From: Helicostylum pulchrum
Taxonomy: Eukaryota; Mucoromycota; Mucoromycetes; Mucorales; Mucoraceae
DNA: 64,000 nucleotides
Direction: 5' to 3'
Assembly: GCA_025677825.1 (NCBI GenBank)
Contig: JAIXMO010000009.1
Coordinates: 1 to 64,000, forward strand
Part shown: positions 47,521 through 59,460 of the stretch, piece by piece
Position numbering within the stretch: position 1 is the stretch's first letter
Layout: every line of letters begins with the position of its first letter
The notes under the pieces: model-generated
The model's input: the letters and a program-made list of their open reading frames with translations, nothing else
What the model was told of the DNA's origin: nothing
The model's database searches: none
Made by a program: the position numbers and the translations under genes

Positions 47521-49027
47521 GTAAGTAATACATTTAATGAAGCCGATTTACTTTATAGTATATCCGATTTTCTCAGATAAAAAGGTATTCTACAGTATTT
47601 AAAAAGATTTAATACAAAGTAAAAATATAAAACAATTGGTTGATATTAAACTACTGGAATATATTTATCCTCTAAAAAAAAATACTAGTATTCCTATGAA
47701 TTAATAGGGACTTCACTGACGAAAAGTAAACCTTTTTTAATTTGACATCTCATCATACGCATTTTTTTGCTTCAGAAGCATCAAAATTGATGCTTTGGAC
47801 ATAGACAAAAAGAACAACAAAACGTTTTAATTGAAAACAACGGGTCTCCGAACTCCCGTAAAGCAAACTTTTTTATCGCTAAAACCCCCTCATGATAAAA
47901 AAAAAAACCTGGTGTGCGTATATTTCTCCTAAATAAACTGTTTGCTATTTGGAGCGCGATGAATTATATTGTCTTTAACTTAAACTAAAGTCACTTTTGA
48001 AATTTATGGTTATTTTATTCGAAAAGAACAAAAGCTAAATGTTCGTATCTTTCTCCTCTTTTTTTTTTGGTGCAATAAAAATTTACTTTTAGTTGTGTAT
48101 ACAGGTTTTTATTAATCGATGGCACTTTGACTCTCACATTTTCAAGAACTTCACGTAACCAAGAGGCAATGCTCATTCAATGGTTTTAAAAGCGATTGTT
48201 TCTATATATTACATAATATAAGAAAAAAGGTCAATAAAATACACAGAGTATAACATTACGCGGTAACTGTTAGGTACATACGAAAAAAAAATTAAATAGA
48301 AAGAGGGAAACGTATTCGTACTTAAACATATACTTTTAAGTGTGACCATTGTAATCTTACTTTAACTTTCTTTTTTCCACAGTGAATTCATATACAAGCA
48401 AATTATATTCTATATAATAGTTACGCGTCTGCAATTTGAAAGAAACAATTTCGTACTTTTGACGTATCAGTGCCACGTGTTATTCTACTTGTATCCCTGA
48501 TTTATCTATCAGTATAACTAGCAGAAAAGTTGTGATTAGATCTAGACCAAACGGATGCAAAATGTTTATAGTGATTAATGAAGGAGTTGACCGTACATTA
48601 TTTTAATAGGCGAAAGAACGAACTTTTTTTTTTGATTGTGTGTCAAAGGCAGCACCTCGCAGATCAAAAACGATTATTTGTTAAATGCTTTCTACAGACA
48701 AAAATACCGCATTAGTTAATAACAACAGGGAAATTACCCAGTTCAAAGAAAATCCATTCATAGCTTGAGTTGTACTCAAATGATATTCATCTGAATATAA
48801 TAACACAGTAAAAACAGTAACTACGGTAATATATCATATTAAGAGAATTATCTTTACCCTTAAAAGCTTAACATAATGAACTCCTTAACCGCTCAGCCTA
48901 ATCGCCAAGGGTTATTTTTATAAAAAAAGAAAAATATCTTTGATAAATTGAGTTTTTTTTTTTCCCTTTATATAGGCGTTTACATCTATACATCTTTTTC
49001 TTTTTACATTTATTACAAGTAACTAAA
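47521..49027. other. Gene-poor spacer
   Basis: 1.5 kb of AT-rich DNA. Nothing coding, no tRNA-like cloverleaf and no clear repeat was found apart from short homopolymers. Confidence 0.45.
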
Positions 49028-49687
49028 ATGTTTAACGTGTCGTCTGATATCAAGTTAAGAATGATTGTAGATGAAGGGATAATTGTTCCCTCAACAGTCT
49101 CAGTACCAGAAGGTGAACTAGATAACAATACGATAGTACAAATACTCTGCTGGGTGGATACACCTTTATCTATTATAAATTTACGTGCTAAAAGAAGTTT
49201 ATTGTTGGACGCTGATCTCACTTTCTTTCAAGCTAATCGCCACGAAGGAAAAGTGATTGAATGCATGGGATATGTTTCCTATACAATGCTGCATGGATTG
49301 GAAACTCCTGAAACGGATTCACGTATTTGTTTAACGTTGACAGCAATCCGATTGAAACATGGAACTGTACGAATTAATGGAGCTTTCCAACAGCTTTTAA
49401 ACATAAGTGAAAGTCAAACTGTACTCCAAAGTGGCGGCTCAGTTGAACGTAGTAGAAGTGTAGAAGGAGTTAATAATTTAGGAGAAAGACTTGTAAGAGT
49501 AGGAGAAAGATTTTCGAGAGTCGGAAACAAGCTTGTACGCCTAAAAGAAGTGGAAAATAGAAGTGTAAAAAGGGTTACAGGTGTAAGAAAAAGAGAAAAT
49601 ACACCTGTAAGACCAAGTCATGTACTTTCTTCTGAAGATAGTAGTGATGTAGATTCTTCTGAAGACAGTAGTGATAGCTCATCTTGA
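49028..49687 (+). CDS. Orphan 219-aa protein with phospho-site-like acidic Ser tail
   Basis: A single exon, with a pyrimidine-rich leader and AAAATG start context. The first about 115 residues look folded (VDEGIIVPSTVSVPEGELDN, ILCWVDTPLSIINLRAKRSL). The middle is repetitive with Val/Arg-rich motifs (GERLVRVGERFSRVGNKLVR, EVENRSVKRVTGVRKR), then an acidic Ser/Asp tail (SSEDSSDVDSSEDSSDSSS) typical of CK2 substrates. The basic-then-acidic end suggests a nuclear or nucleolar protein. I recognise no family. The absence of introns among intron-rich neighbours is unusual. Confidence 0.55.
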   Translation: MFNVSSDIKLRMIVDEGIIVPSTVSVPEGELDNNTIVQILCWVDTPLSIINLRAKRSLLLDADLTFFQANRHEGKVIECMGYVSYTMLHGLETPETDSRICLTLTAIRLKHGTVRINGAFQQLLNISESQTVLQSGGSVERSRSVEGVNNLGERLVRVGERFSRVGNKLVRLKEVENRSVKRVTGVRKRENTPVRPSHVLSSEDSSDVDSSEDSSDSSS

Positions 49688-50415
49688 ATTTCATAACGCA
49701 TTTAATGTATAAGTTTTGTTTCAAGAGAACTTACACCAGCTACTAGAAAAATTACTAATAACTACGATATACTATTATACTTTACGATATTTACAATAAA
49801 AAAAACTTATACGATACCCGAACGTATTTTAAAGAAAACAGTTGAGAAGTTTATATAAAAAAAAAGACATCTTTAAAAAAATAAGTAAGGTGCGCCCGAA
49901 TTAGTGATATTTTCTGGGGGAAAGAGAAAGAAAAGTGATTTAGTTGGCTATTCTAATAAAAAAAATAACAGCAAAAACAGAAGAAAAAATACTCTAAGAT
50001 GAGGTCATTATACCACTATACTTGTACTTATACAACATCAGTGTAGACGCAAAGATTCCTTTTTATGCGCATGAATATTGTTTAAAAAATAAATTTGGTT
50101 TCTGTTTATCTGTTAAATTAAAAAATTCTACAACGCTAAAAATCATCCAGGTCGAATTGCTTCAAACATCTCGATGAGCCTAAAGTCTTGCGCGCATTTT
50201 TGATTGAATACATAGATGCTGTTTTCTCTTAAAGCAATCCCTCTCAGGTCCTTCTTTCACACAAAAAAAAAAAAAAAAAAAAAGGGTGACTTGTTTGTGA
50301 CGAGTTTCCGAGCAGCCATTTTCCATACTATTTTTTTTTTTTTTTAAATGCCAGAATCGAAAAAGTCAAAAAGTTAAAAAAAAAAAAAAACTCTTTTTTC
50401 TATACAACCACAAAA
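49688..50415. other. Intergenic, upstream of NOP53
   Basis: 728 bp with an A22 run (50262-50283) and poly-T blocks near the start of NOP53. No gene is supported. Confidence 0.5.
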
Positions 50416-51968
50416 ATGTCTGGAGGTATTCAAAAGAAGAGAAGTCAACCTAGTCGTAAGGGTAAGAAGGCATGGCGTAAGAATGTCGATATTACCGACA
50501 TTGAAGAAGGTCAAGAGGAGTTACGTTCCATTGAAAGAGTTGTGTAAGTAATTTTTTTTCTTTTCAAAGTTGATCTCTCTTTTTTTTTTTCAGATCTCGA
50601 TCAAGATCTAAACTTTTTTTTTTTAATTAGTGGTCATAATAAAGAGTTAAAGAACGAAGAACTTTTCACTATTGATGTTGCTGGTGATAGTGGTGGTAAG
50701 TTTTTTTATATAAAAAGATAAATAATTATCATTCCCCTTTATTTTACTAACAAAAAAAAAAAAAAAAGTTAAGCGTAAGCTTGCAAAGGATAGACCTCTT
50801 CGTATCGACCAAATTTTAGAACAAAGATCTGCGGTACCAGCCGTAAAGTCCAAAAATGCTTTTAAAAAGGCCGAGACTACTCAAGTCATTGAATCCAAGC
50901 ATGAATTCAAATCAGTTGACAAGATCTTGAAACGTAAATCGGATGCACCTATCAAACCTGCCATGAAAAAGAAGGTTAAAGTTAGCACTGACAAATCGTA
51001 TGATCTCTGGGACGAGCCTGCTACACCCGAGCAACAACCCAACACTGACTTTTTACCTGTCCAGGCTAAATTGAAAGTACCCAAGACAGTAACTGAAAAG
51101 CCTGCTGGTTTGATTCATCTTGCAGCTGTGGATACACCTGAGGGAGGTCACTCTTATAACCCCGATGTGATTGAGCATCAAAAGTTGTTGGTCAAGGCTA
51201 ACGAAGTTGAAGAACATAAAATTGAAGTGCTCAAGAAACTTCAGGAACAATTATCTTACCGTGATGAGCTTAAATTGCTTGCTGGTGAATTATCTAATAC
51301 TGAAATTACTGCTGAAGGTAAAATTATTTCTACTGCTGTTGATGAAGATGAAGAAGAAAAGGAAGAAGATTTGGAAGATAAGCCTACAGATGATAAAGCA
51401 ACAAAGAAGCGTAAGGCAGCTGAACGTAAAACACGTGCTCAGCGTCACAAGTCTCATCGTTTAGCCACTGAAGAGTTGGAAAAGAAGCAAAAGTTACAAG
51501 AACGTGCTATTCGTCAGCAAATTGATATTCTTCGTCAAATTGAAGAAGAGCTCAAGATTAGAAATGAAGAGTTGAAGATAAATGCTGAAAAGAGAGGTGA
51601 ACGTCAAGCTGAAGAAGAAAAGAAGGGATTAAAGAAGTTGGGTAAATATACTGTACCAGAGTTACCTGTTGATGTTCAATTGACCGATGAATTATGTGAG
51701 ACTCTTCGTCAGTTAAAGGTAAGAAAAAAAGTCATGCGTAAAAATAGATTTTTTTTAATTTGTATAAATTAATAACTTTTATTTGTAGCCTGAAGGAAAC
51801 ATGTTCCGTGAGAGATTCCATAGTATTCAAAAGCGTAATATTATTGAACCTAGAATACCTGTTATCCCCAGCCGAAAGTATAAGCTTAAGGAATACGAAA
51901 GAAGAGCTTACAAGAATTTTGATCAATTAGAAGACATTAAAAAGAAGAGAGCAACAAATAAGAAATGA
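50416..51968 (+). CDS. NOP53: Ribosome biogenesis protein NOP53 (GLTSCR2/PICT1)
   Basis: Four exons (50416-50543, 50631-50695, 50769-51718, 51789-51968) give 440 aa. The N-terminus QPSRKGKKAWRKNVDI is the family signature, followed by RPLRIDQILEQRSAVPAV, DLWDEPA and a long Lys/Glu-rich coiled coil (KTRAQRHKSHRLATEELEKK). The C-terminus PRIPVIPSRKYKLKEYERRAY is also typical. Nop53 acts in late 60S subunit assembly in the nucleolus; it recruits the exosome-Mtr4 machinery to pre-60S particles for 7S pre-rRNA processing through an arch-interacting motif near its N-terminus (here ELFTIDVAGD is a candidate). Confidence 0.95.
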
Positions 51969-52110
51969 TAATAATATACTTATATATTTTTTAAAATAAA
52001 AAAAAATAAAAAAACTATAGAGAGAGAGAGAGTACAAAAAAAAAGTAAAAATGCATTATATATATATGAGTAAAAGAAGAAAAAGAAAGGGGTTAGGGGA
52101 ATATGGTTTT

Positions 52111-53367
52111 TTAACCGTTAATAGACATGGGAGATCTACTAGGACTTGTAGAATAAAAGCAATACTTGTTCACTAGGTCCATGTAAGATTGAGAGTTCAA
52201 GTCCATAAAGGTAGGGGAAGAAGCAAGTGGGGAATGACAAGATAAGCCAGTGGGAGAAGAAGAAGAAGTTTTGCGCCTGATGATAGGGATAGGGATTGGA
52301 ACCGAAGCCTTTGGTATTTGTTTCCTCTGAATAGTGGTAGCTACTGGTGGTTTATCATCTTTAATAGCTTGGTCATCTCGAATAGCCTGATCGTCGCGAA
52401 TGGCTCGATGGATTGATTGCCCGAAATCGTATCTTGCTTTTAAACCGTCTTCTTTCTTGTCAAGCTTGTTCTTTAGGATCTTTTTGTTTGCACTAGTACT
52501 ATTATTGATTTGAATTTCATAGTTTCTACCCTCATTATTGTCCCAAAACTCCTTTGAGCCAACTTTATAATTGACTGCAAAGTATAGGTTAGTAGCATCG
52601 ATTGGTACGGTAATGTTGAATGTAAATACGTCATAAGTGGTATTATTATTCTTGTGATCATGTTGTTGTTTAAATTTAGCTTCACAGTTTTCTATTGTTT
52701 CCCAAAAATCGAACGAGTATCGAATGGTCACTGTCTTGTGATAGTCTAGATTGCGAACTAGTATTTTACCCGTCATTAACTTATTATGATCTAATAGTTG
52801 AATTGTACTCTTTTCAATTCGTATCACTTTGGTTTTTTTATCTATAATATCTGATAAACGAGTTGGCCAGTTTGTATAAACGAGAGATTTCTTGTTGATT
52901 TTCTTTTCATCTTTTTCTTCATCATCATCATCATCATCACTACTACTACAACTACTACAACTACTACTACTGCTATCCTCTTCATCTTGACCCCAAAAGA
53001 TATTCTTTTGGCTAATTGCCAACGGAGTTTGCGCTTTTCTAAATAAGCATACATCTTCGAGATTATCCTTGTTAAAGTGTACTGATTTCAAACCGGTTGT
53101 AGGTGAACAAGGTGCAGATGCAGATCTCGGAGTTCTTAGGGATGACTTTAATAAAAGCGGTAGTTCAATCCTTTTATCTTTTTGAGTTGTAATTTGAACT
53201 GAAGAAGATAAGGCACTTGCTACCAATTGACGGGTATATTCATTGTTTACACCATTACGCTCTTCTTGTAATACTTTGTCTGTAGTAGGAACCATAGCTT
53301 GATAGTCTAGTAATAAAGACGAACTTCTTCTATTCAATGTAACACGCTTTTTATTATTATTCAACAT
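52111..53367 (-). CDS. CBM21 protein phosphatase 1 glycogen-targeting subunit (Gac1/PPP1R3-like)
   Basis: A single exon of 418 aa. An RVxF-type PP1 docking motif is seen in LKSVHFNKDNLEDVCLF (about residues 93-109). An acidic Ser/Asp stretch follows, then a CBM21 domain at about 180-300: TGKILVRNLDYHKTVTIRYS, FTFNITVPIDATNLYFAVNY, GSKEFWDNNEGRNYEI. Such subunits bring PP1 to glycogen and activate glycogen synthase. The C-terminal region has a short tandem repeat (RDDQAI x3) and Ser/Pro-rich motifs likely to be phosphorylated. It is convergent with NOP53. Confidence 0.9.
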   Translation of the reverse strand: MLNNNKKRVTLNRRSSSLLLDYQAMVPTTDKVLQEERNGVNNEYTRQLVASALSSSVQITTQKDKRIELPLLLKSSLRTPRSASAPCSPTTGLKSVHFNKDNLEDVCLFRKAQTPLAISQKNIFWGQDEEDSSSSSCSSCSSSDDDDDDEEKDEKKINKKSLVYTNWPTRLSDIIDKKTKVIRIEKSTIQLLDHNKLMTGKILVRNLDYHKTVTIRYSFDFWETIENCEAKFKQQHDHKNNNTTYDVFTFNITVPIDATNLYFAVNYKVGSKEFWDNNEGRNYEIQINNSTSANKKILKNKLDKKEDGLKARYDFGQSIHRAIRDDQAIRDDQAIKDDKPPVATTIQRKQIPKASVPIPIPIIRRKTSSSSPTGLSCHSPLASSPTFMDLNSQSYMDLVNKYCFYSTSPSRSPMSING

Positions 53368-53947
53368 TTTTTTTGTTTTTATTTAAGAAAGTTATATGAA
53401 AGAGAAGAGAGAAGAGAGAAAGAAAAAAGTGGAAATGAAAAAAATTTCGACCTTCTTATTTATTTTTTTTATTTTTTTTTTATTTTTTTTTTAGGATAAA
53501 GTTGTATCTTATTTTTTTTTTTTTAATATATACATCTAGTATCATAAAAAGAAGAAAAAAAGACTATGTGCATTTTGACTAGTGTAACAATGTTATTCCT
53601 CTTTTTTTTTTTTTTTTTTCATTTTTTTTTTTCATTTTTTTTTTTCATTTTTTTTTTTCCTTGTTTTTCGATACTCTTCCATTTTTCTTTTAAAAAATAA
53701 ACCCCATAATCCTCCTTTTTGATAGCAATTGTTCCGCATAACAAACAAACTAAAAAGAAAATCTTCCTTTTAATAATACACAAATAACCTCCTCAAAAAA
53801 AAAAACTTATTTTTCCTCCTTTTTTCTTTTTTGGGTCTTCTTTTTACACTTTCTACTTTTTTATAATCTCAGTTTTAAATATGTTACAATTAAATGACGA
53901 ACTTTTTTTTTTTTTTTATCTGTAGCTATTTTATTCCCACAGGTTCC
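53368..53947. other. Homopolymer-rich spacer with a 13-bp tandem repeat
   Basis: This is the leader of the CBM21 gene and the 3' side of the epsin gene. It includes poly-T blocks and a period-13 tandem array (C-A-T11 units with C at 53620, 53633 and 53646). Confidence 0.7.
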
Positions 53948-53987
53948 CTAAAAAAAAGGTGATTGTTGCTGATTTCCAAACGGTTGC

Positions 53988-54033
<46 letters not shown>

Positions 54034-56262
54034 GATTCATCATGAAACCTTGTTGCATACCAGTCATTTGAGGTTGATTAAAGCCTGTCATTTGTGGTTG
54101 TGTCATTTGTTGTTGTTGTGATTTTTGGTCTTGCATCATTTCTAATAAACTCTTTTGCGGTTGCCCCGCAGCGCCAAGTTGAGGTGTACTATTACCCGTA
54201 GAAGAAGGTTGTCCAAATGGATTACGATTAGGTTGTTGAGCAAAAGGCTATCACATATAAAAAAGTTTTTTTTTTCGGATCATTATTATTTTAGTGTACT
54301 ATTTATATGAATATATAAAATACCTGAGAAAATGATGTCGATGGACTATCTGTGATAGACAATATATCTTGATTCGTTTGTGGTACCAAACTGTTTGCAT
54401 ATCCTGTTCCACTAAAAAAAAAAAAAAAAGACAGTTTACTATATATTTTTTTTTCTTGTGCTTGTAATACATACTATGGAATACGTAAATTGCCTGTGTT
54501 ACCAAACGTATCCATGCCATCACTACACAATCAAAAAAAAAAAAAAGAGGTCAGTGATGTCATGTAACTGTCATCTTTGTGCTACAACTCACTCTCTGTT
54601 AGCCAACATACTATTTAATTTAGCGAAACGAGGGTCTGTAGAATTTGTTACGCCAGGTGATGGTTGCTGCATACCAGTAACCTTATAAATATATATAAAT
54701 GCACGAGCCATATGGTTATACAAGGAAAAAACTCACCTGAGGATTAACTACAGTTGGTGTTCCGAACATATTATTTTGTTGTTGTTGCGCTCCAAATGGA
54801 TTGTTTGCTGCACCAGTCATTTGTAGTTGTTGGGGAGACATACCTGTCATTTGCGCTTGTTGGGGAGGCATACCTGTCATTTGTGGTTGTTGGGGAGGCA
54901 TACCTGTCATTTGCGCTTGAAGTCCAAACTGGTTAAATCCGCCGCCATTTTGTTGGTAGGGATTAGAGTAATTTTGTTGTTGCTGTTGTTGTTGCTGTTG
55001 TTGCTGCTGCTGGAATTGAACTTGTTGCTGAATAGGTTCTGCAAATGACAGGCCGGTAGCTTGTGGTTGTACACTGTAAGGGTTAAACGAAGAATCAAAG
55101 TTTTGTGTAGCTGGGAATGGTTGGAAACTAACAAGAGACCCTTTTTTTTTAGCACGAAAATAAAATTGAAAAAGTCATCTACTTACACTTGTTGGTTACC
55201 AAATAAGTTGTCTTGGTTTTGACGTTCTAATGCTTCCCTCTTTTTTCGCTCACTCTCTCTTGCTTCTCTTTCGCTTTCCTCTAACGCTTTTTGCAAATCA
55301 GCATCCGTGCTATAAATGTATATCAGTATCACACATACATACACACACACTCAAAAAAAGGTACAAACCCTTCGCCGCGACTTCTAAATTCTTGTTCAGC
55401 CATACGCTTACTCTCTTCAATTGCCTTTTTTAAATCTTGGTCTTCATCAACATACCCAGGATGCTGATAAGTAGCATGGTCCTCTGCTCCTCTACTCGTT
55501 TTTCCAACCAACATCATATCGTTCATATAATCTCCCACATTTGACATTTTATCTTGCATGTGTTGTCTGGACCTACGCTCATCTTTTAAGCGTTGTTCGT
55601 CCAATAATAAACTCGTAATATCCTTAGCCTTTTGACGTACTACAAAATAGATTAGCCTTTTCTTTTCTTTTTCTTTTTTTTGGGTGATGTTCACATACCG
55701 TTAAATCCAACGTCTTTTCCAGTATCGTCAATATGCTGAAACTCTTTTAAAGTTCTCACAACATAAATATTTTCTTTGGCATAAAGTACGACATTTTCAG
55801 ATCCAACATGTAAACAATAATCAAGCAAGAGCAAAGCCTTTTTGTACATATTAAAAAGAAGTGTACCTTTTTTTTTTACAGTATAATACTTACTTTAAAT
55901 ACATGTCGCCAGTTTTTTCCTTTATCGTTTAATCTTCTATCAATCATATCCATAATTTCAATAAAATCATGCCTTTTTTTTAAAAAAAAAATTAATAACC
56001 GAGAAATTTCGTTTTTATCACTGAATGTAACTTTACTCATTAAAGGTTAATTGAGCAATCTCGTTCATTAAAGATCCACTTGGTCCCCATGTGTCGTTTG
56101 AGGTAGCTTCTCTTACTTTAATCTGAACGTCTGAGAATCCTTTTGCATAGTTTTTACTTTTTTTTTCATTGTGTGTTATTATGGTTTCCAACTTTACAAA
56201 TAGACTTTTTTCTTTCTCTTGTTTATAACTTACATGCTTCTAACTACACCTTTTCCAGCCAT
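53948..56262 (-). CDS. Epsin (ENTH domain endocytic adaptor)
   Basis: Eleven exons (56262-56234, 56156-56037, 55972-55894, 55837-55699, 55639-55369, 55309-55187, 55127-54737, 54681-54593, 54522-54475, 54411-54324, 54247-53948) give 558 aa. The ENTH domain (1-140) reads KVREATSNDTWGPSGSLM, IMDMIDRRLNDKGKNWRHV and ALLLLDYCLHVGSENVV. Two ubiquitin-interacting motifs follow (DLKKAIEESKRMAEQEF, DLQKALEESEREARES). The rest is Gln-rich with repeated PQMTGM units and NPF-type motifs (NNPFGA, RNPFGQ) that bind EH-domain proteins. Epsins bind PI(4,5)P2, clathrin and ubiquitinated cargo at endocytic sites (yeast Ent1/Ent2). A 17-Gln run is coded near 53990-54033. The PQMTGM repeats may evolve fast. Confidence 0.93.
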
Positions 56263-58252
56263 TTTTGTATTTAATTAAAAAAAACAGTAATAATAGCAGA
56301 AAAAGAAGAAAAAAAAATACACCAACAGGAAAAATAAAACAAGCGTTTGGTTTCGGAGTTGAAGGTGTTTTTTTAGTGTACCTTCCTATTGGATAACTGT
56401 ATAAACTAGAAGGAAAAAAACAGATTTTAATACCGTCTCAAGGGTAAATATCATATTTGTTTAAAACTTTTTTGAAAAAACTTTTCTGTCAATCAGCAGA
56501 AAATGAACATATCGCAAGGAGGTGAACAAATTAAAGAAAAAAACACTACTACTAATTTTGTCTATGCGTTGACGCCATCATGCTCTCTTTTTTACGCAAA
56601 AAGATATTAGAACATTTTTTTTAAAAAAAGAGAGCTCTCTTTTCATTGTTTCAAGTCTAGTTACACTAAAAGAGAATATATACATATACACATGTATACA
56701 TATTGTGCGAAAGTCTGTAAACTAATTACACGACAGCAACAACAACAAAAAAAAGGGCATTCTTTATAGCATTCTAGTCTCTAACAGCACACAACAAATC
56801 CCCTTAATAGTGTATATTCCTATAAAAAAAAAAAAGCTTTTTTTTTAGTACGCACAATTCCACCCCTCACAAATAACCCTGTATGCATATTTATTTATCA
56901 AAATGACACGACATATTTATTTATACTTATAAGGATGAGACGCTTTTTTGTAAAAAATGTTTGGGGTGAACGCATTTTTTATAACTTGATCTCTTTTACT
57001 GTCATTCTCTTGTATCCGACCTTTGACAAAAAAAAAAAAAAAAAAATTGATCGTCTGTCACGAAAGGAAGGGGGTTTTAGTATTGACATATTGTGTAAAA
57101 ACTAATTGATTGGTGCCTTACAAAAAAAAAAGTTTAATTTTTTGCAATAAGGTTTGCCACTAATGTGTATTAGTAAAAAGGGCATTTTATCGCAACTATA
57201 AAATGTCGGCGTTTCTTGTAGATCGAACCTTGTAACTTTTTCTCCTTGATTATACTATTTAGCGTTGTTCGATCTTTTGTTTTTAAACAAAAATAATTTA
57301 TTTATATGGATCGAAATTTAATCTGTACGAATAAGGGATACCCCGCTTTATTTTATATGTACATCTAGTGTATTGTAATTGGACTATTTACATATAATCG
57401 AGTAAGGAGAAACTATTCATTGGTGGCTAAACAGGTTCCTTCTGTAATAAAACCTACGCACTTTATTATAAACTTTGTTTCTGTCATGTGTGTGCGTTTT
57501 TCTTTAGGGAGAAAGGTAAAAAAAAAAAAAAAGCACAGTACAAGAACGAATAGAAAACAAGAACAAATAAAAACGTTTTCGAGAAAGAATTATATTAAAA
57601 CTTTTTTTTGGGCGTTAACATGAAAACTGGGGTAATAAAAAAAATTTAAGGGAAGAAAAAACGACTTTTTGTTCTTTAATATATACATCACTTGCTATAG
57701 TTTTCAAATAAAGCATTATACTTCTTGGGGCCAAAAAAAAAGATGTGTACGCGCGCACGGAGACGAAAGGGGACGTGGTTATAGAAATCTCTAATATCGG
57801 TAATCAAAGAAACTTCTAGATTAGGGAAAAAAAATCCTGTTGTGTGGGTTCGCCTTAAAATAAAAAGTGGTTATAAATAAAAAAATATTTCAATCAAAAA
57901 ATTATACTTGGTCGTAATAACTAATGCATTGAATAGATCATTTTGCATAGCAAGATAAAGTTTCGGTTGTCTGAATGTGTTTTAAGGCATATTGATTTTT
58001 ACAAAACATCTTCACATGCAAAAAAGAGGGGGAGTTGTATATACGTAGAAGCGTCGTTGTTGTAACTCTTCTATTTTTAGTTGGACATAGTATGTAGATC
58101 ATAAACAACAACAAAAAAGTATGCACATCGTACTTTTTTCAATACGTAATTTACATAGTAGTCTTTTTTTTTTGAAAAAAAAAGGGGACATACAGAACGT
58201 CGTAATAACCCTCCCCTTTCCCGCTGATTCAAAACCCGGGGAACTCGAACAA

Positions 58253-58287
58253 GTGTACTAGTTAAAGTGTACTAGTTAAAGTATACT
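58253..58287. repeat. 14-bp tandem repeat (2.5 units)
   Basis: GTGTACTAGTTAAA occurs at 58253-58266 and 58267-58280, with a partial third unit (GTATACT) to 58287. The unit contains the palindrome ACTAGT. Confidence 0.85.
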
Positions 58288-58446
58288 CTCGTTACTTTTA
58301 ACTTCTTTGCCATGACCAAATGCATAAACCGGGTAAAAAGGGGATAAATTTATACTTGTGTCTAAAAAGTTAGAACAAAAAAAAAAAAGGGCGGTTAAAC
58401 GGTTTTGTTTGCCTCGGTTCAAATAACAATACTGTTGACCCTGAAT

Positions 58447-58468
58447 GCCAGGCATATTTAGGCCTGGC
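58447..58468. repeat. Perfect GC-rich hairpin
   Basis: GCCAGGC (58447-58453) and GCCTGGC (58462-58468) are perfect reverse complements around an 8-nt AT loop. The motif stands out in AT-rich DNA. A CCAGGC/GCCTGG palindrome of this kind could be a transposon end or a protein site. Confidence 0.6.
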
Positions 58469-59050
58469 CAAAATGTCATTATTTTATATATAGACCTTCG
58501 GCGCGTTATATAGCTAAAAAAGAAAAGGCGGGACTATTTTTAGCGAAAGAGTTTTTGGGTTATTGTAAAAGAGTAATATGCTAAAATCTCAGATAAATTA
58601 TGCACACGTAAAAAATATATCATGTCCACTGGCTTATAATAAGAATGAGAACACTATAATTTGGATCATTAACAAAAAAAAATACTTCATCGTCTGACAT
58701 GTCATTCTACTACTGCTCCTATATACCCGAGTACTTGAGCTCTGCGGTGTGGTTCAATTGCATTAAACCAAAATGTAAGAACAATAGTGCCTTTGCATTT
58801 AAGAAAAAAGCTTGACAACAAAAAGAAAAAAAAAAGACGACATTTTATACGCATGCGTTGTTTTTTTTTACGAGTAATTTATAATACAGTGTCTTTTTGT
58901 ATTTGTTTGGATAATAATACATCCGAAAAATAAAAAAAACAGTCGCTCAGGCACAGACCACCGTTGCATAAAACTTCAAAGTTTGATATATTTATAAAAA
59001 GATTAAGAATAATAAAGGGGATTACTTTCTTTCAGTCCGTTAAGCCAAGG

Positions 59051-59335
59051 AAGAAAATCTTTCAACAAACAATTGTCTTACCTTTCATGAATACAAGAGG
59101 GGCCTAGCTTTCCTGTTCCAAATTATCACAGAACACCTTTCCTTTCCGAGCTTTTCTAGTTACGCCTATTATGTTCTCAGGGTGGTAGTATCTTTCTCCA
59201 GCCAATCTCATTGCGCAAACATCACTGCCTACAACTCGGTTTGTGGCTTCATCTCGCAGGCTTACTTATTTTTAAAAGCCTTGGAGCTATCTTTGACCTG
59301 GTTATCATCAACGTCACCTGCAAATTATATTAGAA
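59051..59335 (-). pseudogene. TE-like coding remnant
   Basis: On the minus strand a clean frame reads LRDEATNRVVGSDVCAMRLA ... YHPENIIGVTRKARKGKVFC then a stop (59250-59105). The preceding piece (DVDDNQVKDSSKAFKNK) is in another frame, one base off. The RDxxTNxxxxSDxxA pattern resembles the C-terminal catalytic Asp region of some transposon-encoded nucleases, but I cannot confirm this. Confidence 0.35.
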
Positions 59336-59415
59336 ATTGAGAGCATAATAAATACAAACTTAAACAATTCCACATCCTATAGTATATATCTTTTCTCTTT
59401 TACTTTTACTTTATT

Positions 59416-59460
59416 TGCCTGAACTTGTAAATAGAACTTGTACCAAAAATACCCCATCAT
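59416..59460 (+). repeat. Dispersed repeat C, copy 2
   Basis: TGCCTGAACTTGTAAATAGA and the following bases to CCCCAT match 29206-29249 with about 80 percent identity by eye, in the same orientation. Confidence 0.6.

Larger units (their letters stand above)
56263..59050. other. 2.8-kb gene-poor region
   Basis: AT-rich with many poly-A/T tracts. The few open frames are short, lack motifs and run through homopolymers. It contains a 14-bp tandem repeat and a GC hairpin (listed separately). I found no tRNA, snRNA or rRNA. It may hold an unrecognised noncoding transcript or the long leader of the epsin gene. Confidence 0.45.

Noticed and set aside
48898..49221. Minus-strand open frame overlapping the orphan gene
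   Set aside because: It is antisense, with homopolymer-encoded Lys runs and no motif; the plus-strand frame has better composition and start context.
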